A stretch of 51,143 nucleotides of DNA, taken from Chloroflexota bacterium (GTDB taxonomy: Bacteria > Chloroflexota > Dehalococcoidia > UBA6926). The stretch spans positions 1-51,143 of the forward strand of contig JAPOOK010000027.1 in the NCBI GenBank assembly GCA_026713485.1, in the 5' to 3' direction. The notes below the pieces were generated by a model that worked only from the letters and a program-made list of their open reading frames with translations, did not search any database and was not told where the DNA came from. Shown here piece after piece: positions 8,571 through 16,405 of this stretch; position 1 is the stretch's first letter; each line of letters begins with the position of its first letter. The position numbers were made by a program, and so were the translations under genes.

Positions 8571-9842
8571 ATGTTTCGAACCCTTGGACGATTTAGGCCG
8601 CCCCTGGCAGCCATCCTAATCGGCACAGCTGCGTTCTTCACCCTCGCCGCCTGCAATATCGGCGGTGTTGAGCAGGAAACCATACAGGTCACCTACGAGG
8701 CCGAACCTGTCGTTGAAACGCGGAACCCGACCGCCACCCCTGAATCGCCCGCCTCAACGTCGTCGTCCCAATCTGCGGCATCAACACCGTCTGCGGGTCA
8801 GCCGGCCGTGACACCGACAACTATCGAGCGTGATCTGGACGTGGTGACGGTTCTCGCCAAGGACGCCATCCCCGCGATCCGCGCGCCGGAGTTCGTGGAC
8901 GCCGCCGGAGCCGAGGCCTGGATGAACGCGGATGAGCCGATCATCGGCGTGGAGCTCGATGGCGACGCCCGCGCCTATCCCGTCGCCATGCTCAGCCGCC
9001 ACGAGATCGTGAATGACACCGTGGGAGGAATACCGCTCGCGGTGACGTGGTGACCACTCTGCTACACGGCCATCGTGTATGGCCGAGAGGTGGAGGGGGA
9101 ACTGCTGACGTTCGGCGTCTCCGGCAAGCTCATCCTCAACAACCTGGTGATGTTCGATGACCAGACGGACTCGGAATGGAGCCAGGCGTACGGCACCGCC
9201 CTCTCCGGCCCGCTTGAGGGCGTGGAACTGGAGCTTGTGGCATCACGGCTGATGTCGTGGGAAGCGTGGAAAGCGCTGTACCCCGAGACGCAGGTGCTGG
9301 ACAAGCGCGGCCGCTTTCAGCGAGACACCTACGACTCGTATTACACGGATCCGTCCGCCGGGATCCTGGGCCGAAACGTCCGTGACTTCAGGCTTGAAAT
9401 CAAGGAACTCGTATTGGGCGTGGAGATCGGCACGGCCAAGCGCGCCTACGCCTACGATGACCTTGCCGAGACACCTATCGCGAACGATATCCTCGGCGGA
9501 CTGGAAATCGTCGTCATCCATGAACCGGAAGCGGGATTCGCGGCGGCGTGGAGCCGACTGCTGGACGATGAGGCCTACGAAATTGCTCAGGGGCCTTTCG
9601 GCATGAACGCGCCGGAGGTCCTGACCTTCGAGCAGGCGAACGAGGCGCAGATCGGGGACGCCCCAATGGTTTCGGGCCCGGTGATGCGCGACCGCGAGAC
9701 GGGTTCCATCTGGAGCGCCAGCACAGGCGAGTCAATCTCCGGCCCGCTGGAGGGCGCAAGCCTCATCCAGATTCCCACAACACCCTCATTCTGGTTCGCC
9801 TGGGTAGACCTCTTCCCGGACACCACCGTCTGGGGACAGTAG
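8571..9842 (+). CDS. DUF3179 lipoprotein read as a selenoprotein (Sec161 at in-frame TGA)
   Basis: Reading through the TGA at 9051-9053 gives one 423-residue protein. It has a lipoprotein signal (TLAAC), a Thr/Ser/Pro-rich linker to about residue 80, then a DUF3179 domain. Before the TGA comes GDARAYPVAMLSRHEIVND and GGIPLAVTW; after it come PLCYTAIVY and FGVSGKLILNNLVMFD. All are family hallmarks, so the frame is intact across the stop. The TGA sits on the first cysteine of the CPLC motif, giving U161-P-L-C164. The Cys-type paralogue at 31102-32670 has CTLC there. A SECIS-like hairpin follows at 9054-9093. Pseudogene or sequencing error is the alternative, but two more genes within 3 kb show the same pattern. 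Function of DUF3179 is unknown; the motif suggests redox or metal chemistry outside the cytoplasm. Confidence 0.82.
9051..9053 (+). other. Probable selenocysteine codon (TGA) in the DUF3179 gene
   Basis: TGA lies between TGG (Trp160) and CCA-CTC-TGC (Pro-Leu-Cys), where family members have cysteine. It needs one base change from TGC or TGT. The downstream 263 codons stay open. Confidence 0.8.
9054..9093 (+). promoter_or_regulatory. SECIS-like hairpin after the DUF3179 TGA
   Basis: An upper stem of 7 bp (CGGCCAT 9067-9073 with ATGGCCG 9079-9085) closes the loop CGTGT, which starts 20 bases after the TGA and has G at position 2. A lower stem pairs CCACTCT (9054-9060) with AGAGGTGG (9086-9093) with one bulged base. 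This matches the usual layout of bacterial SECIS elements, judged by eye without an energy calculation. Confidence 0.7.
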
Positions 9843-9863
9843 CACGCTTCAGCCAGCCACCCT

Positions 9864-9872
9864 TGTTACAAT
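9864..9872 (+). promoter_or_regulatory. Possible extended -10 promoter of the alpha/beta hydrolase gene
   Basis: TGTTACAAT combines the TGn extension with a TACAAT -10 box, about 50 bases before the hydrolase ATG. No convincing -35 box lies upstream, as is common for extended -10 promoters. Confidence 0.35.
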
Positions 9873-9923
9873 AGCCGCGTCGGTTTGGGGGATTAGACAG
9901 CAAACGACGGGGAGGACTGGGAC

Positions 9924-10766
9924 ATGACCGCCACACAAGTACAAGAGAAGCACGTCACGGTGAACGGCGTACGTCTACGCTATTTCGACTACGGCAATGA
10001 GGGCGCAATGCCGATGGTGTGCCTGCACGGCCACACGGGGCAAGCCCATATTTGGGACGAGTTTGCGGAGGCCATGGCCCCCAATTTCCACGTCGTCACC
10101 ATCGATCAGCGCGGCCACGGCGAGAGCGAGCACGCCTCAACCGGCTACATGCGCGATCGATTCGTCGAGGACCTTGATGAGCTGGTAGTAGCACTGGGCT
10201 TCGACCGATTCGTGCTCGTCGGCCTCTCGATGGGCGGCTGGCACTCGCTGCTCTACACCGGCGAGAAGCACCCCGAAAAGGTGGAACGCATCGTCATCGT
10301 GGACATCGGCCCGGAATCCAGCGAACGAGCGCAGCAGGAGTGGGGCAATCGCCCGCCAACGCCCATGTCCTTCGCAAGCGTCGATGAGGCATTCGCCTGG
10401 GCGCGTGACGGCAACCCGTGGGCATCCGATGCGCGGCTCCGCAAGGATATTGAGGAGAAGCTGAAGCAGACGGCCGACGGCACATGGACGTGGAGGGCGG
10501 ACGCCGCTCTGTTCAACGTCCCGCTCGCAGACGGCACGGATGAGACGCTGATCAACCGCTACTGGAAGGCGCTTGAGACCATCGAGCAGCCGATCCTTGA
10601 GGTGCGCGGGCTGGAAAGCCCCCTGCTTGACGACAAGCTCAAGGACAAGATGATCGCAACGGCGAAGAACCTCTCATGGGTGGACGTACCGGATGCCGGC
10701 CACGTCGTCACCGTAGACAAGCCACAAGAGTTCATCGCCGTAACGCGGGAGTTCCTGGGGGTATAG
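9924..10766 (+). CDS. Alpha/beta-fold hydrolase
   Basis: A 280-residue cytoplasmic protein of the alpha/beta hydrolase fold. The oxyanion-hole strand reads VCLHGHTGQAHIWDEF. The nucleophile elbow is GLSMGG with Ser102. The final block VPDAGHVVTVDKPQEF supplies the catalytic His. A DQRGHGESEHASTGY segment between them is typical of esterase, epoxide hydrolase and MhpC-type members. GGGGAGGA precedes the ATG at a good distance. The gene ends two bases before the stop of the convergent thioredoxin gene. It could be an esterase, C-C hydrolase or haloalkane-type enzyme; the sequence does not decide. Confidence 0.88.
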   Translation: MTATQVQEKHVTVNGVRLRYFDYGNEGAMPMVCLHGHTGQAHIWDEFAEAMAPNFHVVTIDQRGHGESEHASTGYMRDRFVEDLDELVVALGFDRFVLVGLSMGGWHSLLYTGEKHPEKVERIVIVDIGPESSERAQQEWGNRPPTPMSFASVDEAFAWARDGNPWASDARLRKDIEEKLKQTADGTWTWRADAALFNVPLADGTDETLINRYWKALETIEQPILEVRGLESPLLDDKLKDKMIATAKNLSWVDVPDAGHVVTVDKPQEFIAVTREFLGV

Positions 10767-10768
10767 CG

Positions 10769-11692
10769 CTAACCGCCCGTCACGTGGTCCAGGATTCCGC
10801 GCCATGCGCTGGTGGGGAGACTGCCGTCGCGATAGCCCTTCTTGAACGTGATGACTCCGTTGCCGTCAATCGCCACAGCGGAGGCGTGTTGGTTAATGCC
10901 GAATGTTCTCGTCACGTCGGTATCGAAAACCGCCATATCCCATGTATACCCCTGCTGTTGAGCATACCGGCGGATAGAGCCCTCGTCGTCAATTGGGCTC
11001 GCAGCGATGCCGAGAACGGCAACGCGATCCGAGTAATCCCCGTACAAACTCTTCAAGGCCTGCAAATCAGACCGACATATCGGTCAAGTGCTTGAGAAGA
11101 AATACAGCACAATGGGCTGGTTGGCCTGTTTGAAGTCAGTGAGCGAGCGCGTCACACCCTCCGTCGTCGTCACCTCAAAGTCCGGCGCTGACTGCCCTAC
11201 GCGGTTGCCTGTTGGCGGGGTGGGTTCAGCAGGAGGCTCCGGCGTGTCCGTTGGCGGCACAGGTACCGGCGTATCAGTGGGACGAATCTCAGTTTGCGGC
11301 GGCGGGGAGGTCGGTGTTTCCGTCGGCGCCGGGCCCTCACTCTCTGGCGTTGTACCGCTTCTCACCACGGGAGGAGTCGGCTCCACAGTTCCGGGAAGCA
11401 GGGCGGGAGGTGTGACACCGGCCTCCGCCGCAAGTGTTCCTTCAACCGTTGTGTCACTCTCAAGCGAGGTCGCATCATCCGGCGTTGCGAGACTGATTGA
11501 GCCTTCAGACGTGTCGTCGGAACCGGATGTGGACGTGGGCTCGGTGGCGGGCTGCGTTGGCAGAGGCGGCTCCTCAGGTTCCCCCACATCAACCTCCGTG
11601 CATCCCGCAACGACGCTGACCATGCCGATAGCAACAACGACCGCTACGATAATCCCTTGAAGGAACCTGGGGAACGGTAAGAATCGCAGCAT
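10769..11692 (-). CDS. Thioredoxin-like (TlpA/ResA type) lipoprotein, selenoprotein A (Sec203 at in-frame TGA)
   Basis: Reading through TGA (complement of 11084-11086) gives a 307-residue protein. It has a signal peptide with lipobox (VVAGC), a long Pro/Thr/Ser linker of about 130 residues, then a thioredoxin-like domain. Before the TGA come GNRVGQSAPDFEVTTTEGV and QPIVLYFFSST; after it come PICRSDLQALKSLYGDY and, near the end, DGNGVITFKKGYRDG. The TGA takes the first position of the CxxC site, giving U203-P-I-C206. Likely a membrane-anchored thiol/selenol oxidoreductase on the outer face of the cytoplasmic membrane. The start is uncertain: ATG at 11692, or in-frame TTG/GTG codons up to 11710. 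It lies directly after its paralogue in the same operon and ends two bases from the convergent hydrolase. Confidence 0.85.
11057..11073 (-). promoter_or_regulatory. SECIS-like hairpin after the TGA of selenoprotein A
   Basis: On the minus strand GGTCTG pairs with CAGGCC (6 bp, one T-G wobble) around the loop ATTTG. The loop begins 16 bases after the TGA, the same spacing as in the neighbouring paralogue. A competing stem right at the TGA (GACCGA/TCGGTC) is also possible. Confidence 0.6.
11084..11086 (-). other. Probable selenocysteine codon (TGA) in thioredoxin-like gene A
   Basis: Minus-strand TGA between ACT (Thr) and CCG-ATA-TGT (Pro-Ile-Cys), at the N-terminal cysteine of a thioredoxin active site. 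Confidence 0.82.
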
Positions 11693-11712
11693 CGTATTGA
11701 CCACCACCAACG

Positions 11713-12303
11713 CTACGCCGTCACCGCGTCCAGCGCCTCGCGCCAGTTACCCTCGCCCATGGTGCGAGAGAGCTGGCGCAGCGTGATGACGCCATCACCA
11801 TCAATGAACACCTTCGACGGCTGACTCCTGATGCCAAACGTGGACATCACGTCGCCATGATGGACTGCCATTTCCCACGGGTATCCCTGCCGTTCCGCAT
11901 ACGAGATGATCGTTTCCTCGCTCTCCGACGGATCGACATCGACGGCGATGAAAGCAACCTCATCCTGGTAGTCAGGGTAAACATTCTTGGCGGTCTGCAA
12001 CTCAGACCGGCAGGACGGTCACCAGCTTGCGAAGAAATAGACGACAACAGGCTGATTGGCCTGCTTGAAATCGGTCAATGAGCGAGTGACTCCGTCTGTG
12101 GTGGTAACGGAGAAGTCCGGCGCGAGATTGCCGACACGGTTGCCGATCTCCGGCGAGGCGTCAGCAGATGAATCAGCAGTGGGCGAGTCCGCAGGCGCGT
12201 CATCCGCAGCTTCTGTGCCGCAAGCGACGGCCACCATCATCAGCGCCGCCACCAACAGCGCGCCGAGCATGGCGCCGGGCCACGTCTGCAATCGTATGCT
12301 CAC
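11713..12303 (-). CDS. Thioredoxin-like (TlpA/ResA type) lipoprotein, selenoprotein B (Sec95 at in-frame TGA)
   Basis: Reading through TGA (complement of 12019-12021) gives a 196-residue protein. A lipoprotein signal (AVAC) and a short Ala/Asp/Ser linker lead to a thioredoxin-like domain. GNRVGNLAPDFSVTTTDGV and QPVVVYFFASW precede the TGA. PSCRSELQTAKNVYPDY, VAFIAVDVDPSESEE and PSKVFIDGDGVITLR follow. The site is U95-P-S-C98. The sequence around it is nearly identical to paralogue A (DGVTRSLTDFKQANQP is shared except one residue), so the two arose by tandem duplication; B lacks A's long linker. The start is GTG, backed by GGAGGAGG. It begins 19 bases after hyuB ends, so it is probably part of the hyu operon. 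Confidence 0.88.
11991..12009 (-). promoter_or_regulatory. SECIS-like hairpin after the TGA of selenoprotein B
   Basis: On the minus strand a perfect 7-bp stem (CGGTCTG with CAGACCG) closes the 5-base loop AGTTG. The loop starts 16 bases after the TGA and has G at position 2, as expected for a bacterial SECIS element. Confidence 0.72.
12019..12021 (-). other. Probable selenocysteine codon (TGA) in thioredoxin-like gene B
   Basis: Minus-strand TGA between TGG (Trp) and CCG-TCC-TGC (Pro-Ser-Cys). The canonical site in this family is W-C-x-x-C, so TGA replaces the first, more reactive cysteine. Confidence 0.86.
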
Positions 12304-12322
12304 AGGTCCGCCTCCTCCATGT

Positions 12323-13933
12323 TCATGGTGCTAAGTCGAACACGCCCCAACCGCCGCCGCCGGGTGTCTCAATGGTAAGCCTGTCACCGCGGGCAACGTC
12401 AATGGTGACGGTCGCAGGCAACTCCTCAACTTGGTCACTTTCTATTCTACGCAGCGTATTCCGGCCCGGCACTCCGTCGTGTCCTCCCGCAAGGCCCCAC
12501 GCCCCACGCGAGCGCCGCTCCGTCAACAGAGATACTGTCGCATCGCCCAGGAATTCCACAGTGCGGACAAGACCGTCCCCGCCACGGAATTGTCCCTCAC
12601 CACCGGAGCCGCGCCGTACGCCGTACTCCAGCACACGGAACGGATACTGGTATTCCAGCGCCTCAATCGGCGTGTTGAGCGTATTGGTCATGTGGCTGTG
12701 GATGGCGGATTCTCCCGGCCCGTCCGGATCCGCGCCCACACCTCCCGCGAGCGTCTCATAGTAGGCGAAGGGCTGACCCGTACGTGGGTCAGTGCCGCCG
12801 ATGGTGACATTGTTCATCGTTCCCTGGCTGGCCGCAGGAATTTTTTCGGGCAGCACATCTGCCAGCGCCCCAAATACGGCATCGACTATCCGCTGCGATG
12901 TCTCCACATTCCCGGCAGCGACGGCCCGCGGGGGACGCGGATTGACCAGCGATCCTTCCGGCGTAATCACCTCCACGGACGCGAATGAGCCGTGATTGGC
13001 CGGAGCCCGCGGCCCGGCCAGGCAACGCACGCAGTACTGAACTGCTGAAACGGTCACGGCCCGCACGGCGTTGATATTGCTGAGCGGCTGTTCCGCCGAC
13101 GTTCCTGTGAAATCGACGATAAACGACCCGTCGCCGTCGCTCGTGATGGCCACTGAAATACGAGGCCGCTCCGCGCCGGACGCCGGCGGCTCCATGTCGT
13201 CCTCAAACGTGTACCGCCCTGCCGGAATGTCCCGTAGAGCAGCCCGCACTAGGCGTTCCGCGTAGTCGATGAGCGCGTCGGCGTGCTCCGTCACCGTCCC
13301 CCAGCCATACCGCTCGATGAGCGACTCGTAGCGTCCCTCGCCGATGCGGTTGGCGGCAATCTGTGCGGCTAGGTCGCCGCGTCGCTCGTCCGGCGTGCGG
13401 ACGTTCCGCATGAATAGCTCGACCGCTTCCTCATTGAGCGTTCCCGCCTTCGCAAGCCTGATTGGCGGGACGATGAATCCCTCCTGGTAGATCGTCGTTG
13501 ACGCAGGCATTGAACCGGGGGCCATGCCGCCCACGTCCGCGTGATGGGCACGTGTCGCCACAAACCCCGCAAGTTCCCCGGTGTCGCCGTCCGCAACGCC
13601 ATCAGGGATGAATACCGGCGAGATCAGCGTCAGATCAGGCAGATGCGTACCGCCGAGATACGGGTCGTTGAGAGCGATGAGGTCGCCTGGCGCGAACGAT
13701 TCGAACCGCTCGATGGCGGCCTGCACGGACGCGGGCATCGCGCCGAGATGAACGGGAATATGTTCCGCTTGCGCCAATATGCGGCCGTCCGCGTCAAAGA
13801 CGGCGCAGGAGAAATCGCGCCGCTCCTTGATATTCGGCGACCACGCGGTCCGCCCCAACACCGCGCCCATCTCCTCCGCGATGGCCGCGAAGAGTCGTCG
13901 AAAGACCTCCAGCGAGATTGCATCCACGCTCAT
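12323..13933 (-). CDS. hyuB: Hydantoinase B / oxoprolinase-type subunit
   Basis: A 536-residue cytoplasmic protein of the HyuB family, which pairs with HyuA in ATP-dependent opening of hydantoin, 5-oxoproline or related rings. It opens with the standard DAISLEVFRRLFAAIAEEMGAVL. It carries FSCAVFDADGRILAQAEHIPVHLGAM, DLIALNDPYLGGTHLPDLTLI and, near the end, GGDGLVRTVEFLG and TPGGGGWG, all diagnostic. Length is near the family norm. Its ATG overlaps the hyuA stop by four bases (ATGA), showing translational coupling. The true substrate is not readable; N-methylhydantoin, 5-oxoproline and acetone-carboxylase-like chemistry all belong to this superfamily. Confidence 0.93.
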   Translation of the reverse strand: MSVDAISLEVFRRLFAAIAEEMGAVLGRTAWSPNIKERRDFSCAVFDADGRILAQAEHIPVHLGAMPASVQAAIERFESFAPGDLIALNDPYLGGTHLPDLTLISPVFIPDGVADGDTGELAGFVATRAHHADVGGMAPGSMPASTTIYQEGFIVPPIRLAKAGTLNEEAVELFMRNVRTPDERRGDLAAQIAANRIGEGRYESLIERYGWGTVTEHADALIDYAERLVRAALRDIPAGRYTFEDDMEPPASGAERPRISVAITSDGDGSFIVDFTGTSAEQPLSNINAVRAVTVSAVQYCVRCLAGPRAPANHGSFASVEVITPEGSLVNPRPPRAVAAGNVETSQRIVDAVFGALADVLPEKIPAASQGTMNNVTIGGTDPRTGQPFAYYETLAGGVGADPDGPGESAIHSHMTNTLNTPIEALEYQYPFRVLEYGVRRGSGGEGQFRGGDGLVRTVEFLGDATVSLLTERRSRGAWGLAGGHDGVPGRNTLRRIESDQVEELPATVTIDVARGDRLTIETPGGGGWGVFDLAP

Positions 13934-15927
13934 GCGGACGCCCTTTCGAGAATCAGATTCAGGTATTCATCCACGCGGCCAACCCACCCCGGCGGCACGA
14001 ATGTGGTGCAGTCCGTCTGCGTAAGCACGGCGGGGCCCGCGATCAGATTGCCGACGAGCAGCGCATCCCGGTCATAGAGTGGGGCGGCGGCCTCCCCCGC
14101 GTCCGCCATCAACGTGGTCTCGCCAAGCAGCGCGTGGCTCGCGTCGGGCCCGCCATCCGTATCCGCGACTTCAACCTCAGGGCGACGCGCCGGTATCGCT
14201 GCCCGAAGACGCAGCGTAACAACCTCCGTCGGCCAGTCGGGATGGCTGTGGTCGAAGCGGCGCAGGTGGGCAGCGTGAAATCGCTCCTCGAGAGCAAGGC
14301 CGTCCGGTGCATCCAATGGAATGGACAGTTCATATCCCTGCCCCTGATAGCGGATGTCTGCCGAAGCTGAAAATATCGCCTGCGCAGCAGATAGGCCAAC
14401 TGCTTCCAAGTCTCTCCGCGCGTCCTGCTCAATCTCACCGAGCAGCCGGGCTATCTCTTCCTCAAACGTGTCTGACAGTTCCCGCATGGCGGTCCTCGAA
14501 TAATCACGCGTGACATCTACGCTCAGCATCCCCCACGCGGACAAAGCCCCGGGCATACGCGGAATAAGCACGCTGCCGATGCCGAGCCCGTCAGCAAGCT
14601 CGCAGGCGTGCAGCGGCCCCGCCCCGCCGAACGCCACCAGCGTGAAGTCACGCGGGTCATGACCTTGCTCCAATGAAACGACGCGCAGCGCCTGCTCCAT
14701 GTTGGCATTTGCAATTCGCGCGACACCTGCGGCGGCCTGCTGTGGGGTGATGCCCAGCTCCTGAGCCACGCCCCCCAACGCCGCCAGCGCCGCGTTGCCG
14801 TCCAGCACCATCCTTCCTGCAAGCGGCCTGTCCGCAGACAGCCGACCCAACACGATGTTGGCATCCGTCACGGTCGGTCCGCCACCGCGACCATATGCGG
14901 CCGGCCCCGGGTCTGCGCCCGCCGACTCCGGCCCAACGGTCAGCGCGCCGCCTGCGTCCACACTTGCGAGCGACCCGCCGCCTGCCCCGACCGTGTGAAT
15001 GTCGACAATCGGAACGCGCAAGGGATACCCGCCGATGCTGCCCTCAGACGTGCGTTGCACCTCGCCGTCGCACAACGACACATCCGTTGACGTGCCGCCC
15101 ATGTCCAGCGTGATGATGCGGTCGAATCCGGCCGCGCGTGCCACCTCGAACGCTCCGACAACACCCCCCGCCGGCCCGCTCAGGAGCGTCTCTACCGGGA
15201 AACTGCTTGCCTGCCCGATGGTCATGCTGCCGCCGTTGGACGACATGATTCGGACAGTCGATTCAACCGTCTCGTCGATACGGGACAAATAGGACTGCAT
15301 GACGGGCGCGACATAGGCATTCAGCACGGTTGTTGACGTTCGCTCGAACTCGCGGAACTCCGGCACCACCTCACTTGAAAGGGAGATGGGAAAGTTGGCG
15401 GGTAGGCGGCGTCTCAGCGCCTCTCTAACAGCCTGTTCATGCTCCGGGCGAAGGAAGGAGAACAGGAGCGCAACTGCCACCGTTTCGGCTCGTGACGCGG
15501 CAACTAGCTCAGCAAGCGCTCCAAGCTCAGCCGCGCTCGGCGCCTTGAGAATCTCCCCTTCCGCGGTAACGCGTTCATCGATCTCAAAACGCAGCTCTCG
15601 GGAAACGAGGGGCACTGGACGAGTGACGCGCAGACTGTAGAGATCGTTGCGAGCCTGCCGACCAATCTCGATAACGTCCGCCATGCCGCGCGTTGTGATG
15701 ACCGCCGTACCTGCGCCGCGTCGCTCAAGCACCGCGTTGGTGCCAACGGTACTGCCATGAACGACTTGGTCGCCATGGTCGCCGTCCCCGCCGATTTCCC
15801 GCACACCGTCAAGAAATGATTGGGCCGGGTCTGTGGGAGTGGACGGAATCTTTATCAGCCGGATCGAGCCGTCATCATCAACGCGGATGACATCGGTGAA
15901 CGTCCCGCCGGTGTCGATCCCAATCAT
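13930..15927 (-). CDS. hyuA: Hydantoinase A / oxoprolinase-type ATPase subunit
   Basis: A 665-residue protein of the HyuA family, the ATP-binding partner of HyuB with an actin/hsp70-like fold. The first residues, MIGIDTGGTFTDVIRVDDDG, form the phosphate-1 motif. HGSTVGTNAVLERRGAGTAVITTRG and IITLDMGGTSTDVSLCDGE (second phosphate loop) follow. TVGAGGGSLASVDAGGALTVGPESAGADPGPA and FGGAGPLHACELADGL are further family blocks. GGAGA lies before the ATG. It starts 15 bases after the DUF6941-like gene, so it belongs to the minus-strand operon running from about 17071 to 10769. Confidence 0.94.
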   Translation of the reverse strand: MIGIDTGGTFTDVIRVDDDGSIRLIKIPSTPTDPAQSFLDGVREIGGDGDHGDQVVHGSTVGTNAVLERRGAGTAVITTRGMADVIEIGRQARNDLYSLRVTRPVPLVSRELRFEIDERVTAEGEILKAPSAAELGALAELVAASRAETVAVALLFSFLRPEHEQAVREALRRRLPANFPISLSSEVVPEFREFERTSTTVLNAYVAPVMQSYLSRIDETVESTVRIMSSNGGSMTIGQASSFPVETLLSGPAGGVVGAFEVARAAGFDRIITLDMGGTSTDVSLCDGEVQRTSEGSIGGYPLRVPIVDIHTVGAGGGSLASVDAGGALTVGPESAGADPGPAAYGRGGGPTVTDANIVLGRLSADRPLAGRMVLDGNAALAALGGVAQELGITPQQAAAGVARIANANMEQALRVVSLEQGHDPRDFTLVAFGGAGPLHACELADGLGIGSVLIPRMPGALSAWGMLSVDVTRDYSRTAMRELSDTFEEEIARLLGEIEQDARRDLEAVGLSAAQAIFSASADIRYQGQGYELSIPLDAPDGLALEERFHAAHLRRFDHSHPDWPTEVVTLRLRAAIPARRPEVEVADTDGGPDASHALLGETTLMADAGEAAAPLYDRDALLVGNLIAGPAVLTQTDCTTFVPPGWVGRVDEYLNLILERASA

Positions 15928-15942
15928 GGGACGGTTCTCCGG

Positions 15943-16380
15943 CTAATTGGACGGCGGCGGCCCGCCCAGGTGCAGTGGGTCCGGGTCGTGGTGCCATTCG
16001 TTATCGCCGGACTCCACCAGCAGCGGCGCCTCCTGCGCCACGTTGCCGTCAACCACCGCTTGCACCAGGAACAGACCGTCATTCTCAGCCTGGATGCCGA
16101 TGCTCATAAAGAACTGGTGGCCCTGGACTGGCAGGAGATTCGCCGTGATCGGCTCACTTCGCACAATCTCCATCCCGTTGGGGTCCAGCACACGCAGGAT
16201 AAGCTGATGCGATCCCTCGCCATGCAAGCGGCAGTAGATGGAGAACTGGAACGCCATCGGAAACTGCTGCGCCCCAACAGTGTCAAATATGCCGATGACG
16301 TGCGCCCGACCGCGCTCATCTCGGAAAGAGTCTTGCCCCAACAACAGAGCCGTAACGCGAACGCCGGTGGAATCGGTCAT
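15943..16380 (-). CDS. DUF6941-like small beta-rich protein
   Basis: A 145-residue protein without a signal peptide. VTALLLGQDSFRDERGRAHVIGIFDTV resembles the start of DUF6941 proteins, small proteins of unknown role with alternating beta strands (HQLILRVLDPNGMEIV, HQFFMSIGIQAENDGLFLVQAVVDGN). It sits between a Cys/His-tailed protein and hyuA in one operon. Function unknown. Confidence 0.65.
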   Translation of the reverse strand: MTDSTGVRVTALLLGQDSFRDERGRAHVIGIFDTVGAQQFPMAFQFSIYCRLHGEGSHQLILRVLDPNGMEIVRSEPITANLLPVQGHQFFMSIGIQAENDGLFLVQAVVDGNVAQEAPLLVESGDNEWHHDPDPLHLGGPPPSN

Positions 16381-16405
16381 CAGAGGGGAGAGTCACACGG
16401 AGCGT

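Noticed and set aside
10769-12303. Two thioredoxin genes as four separate small genes or pseudogenes
   Set aside because: The frame is unbroken on both sides of each TGA, the second half lacks a credible start, and both TGAs fall on the same active-site Cys.
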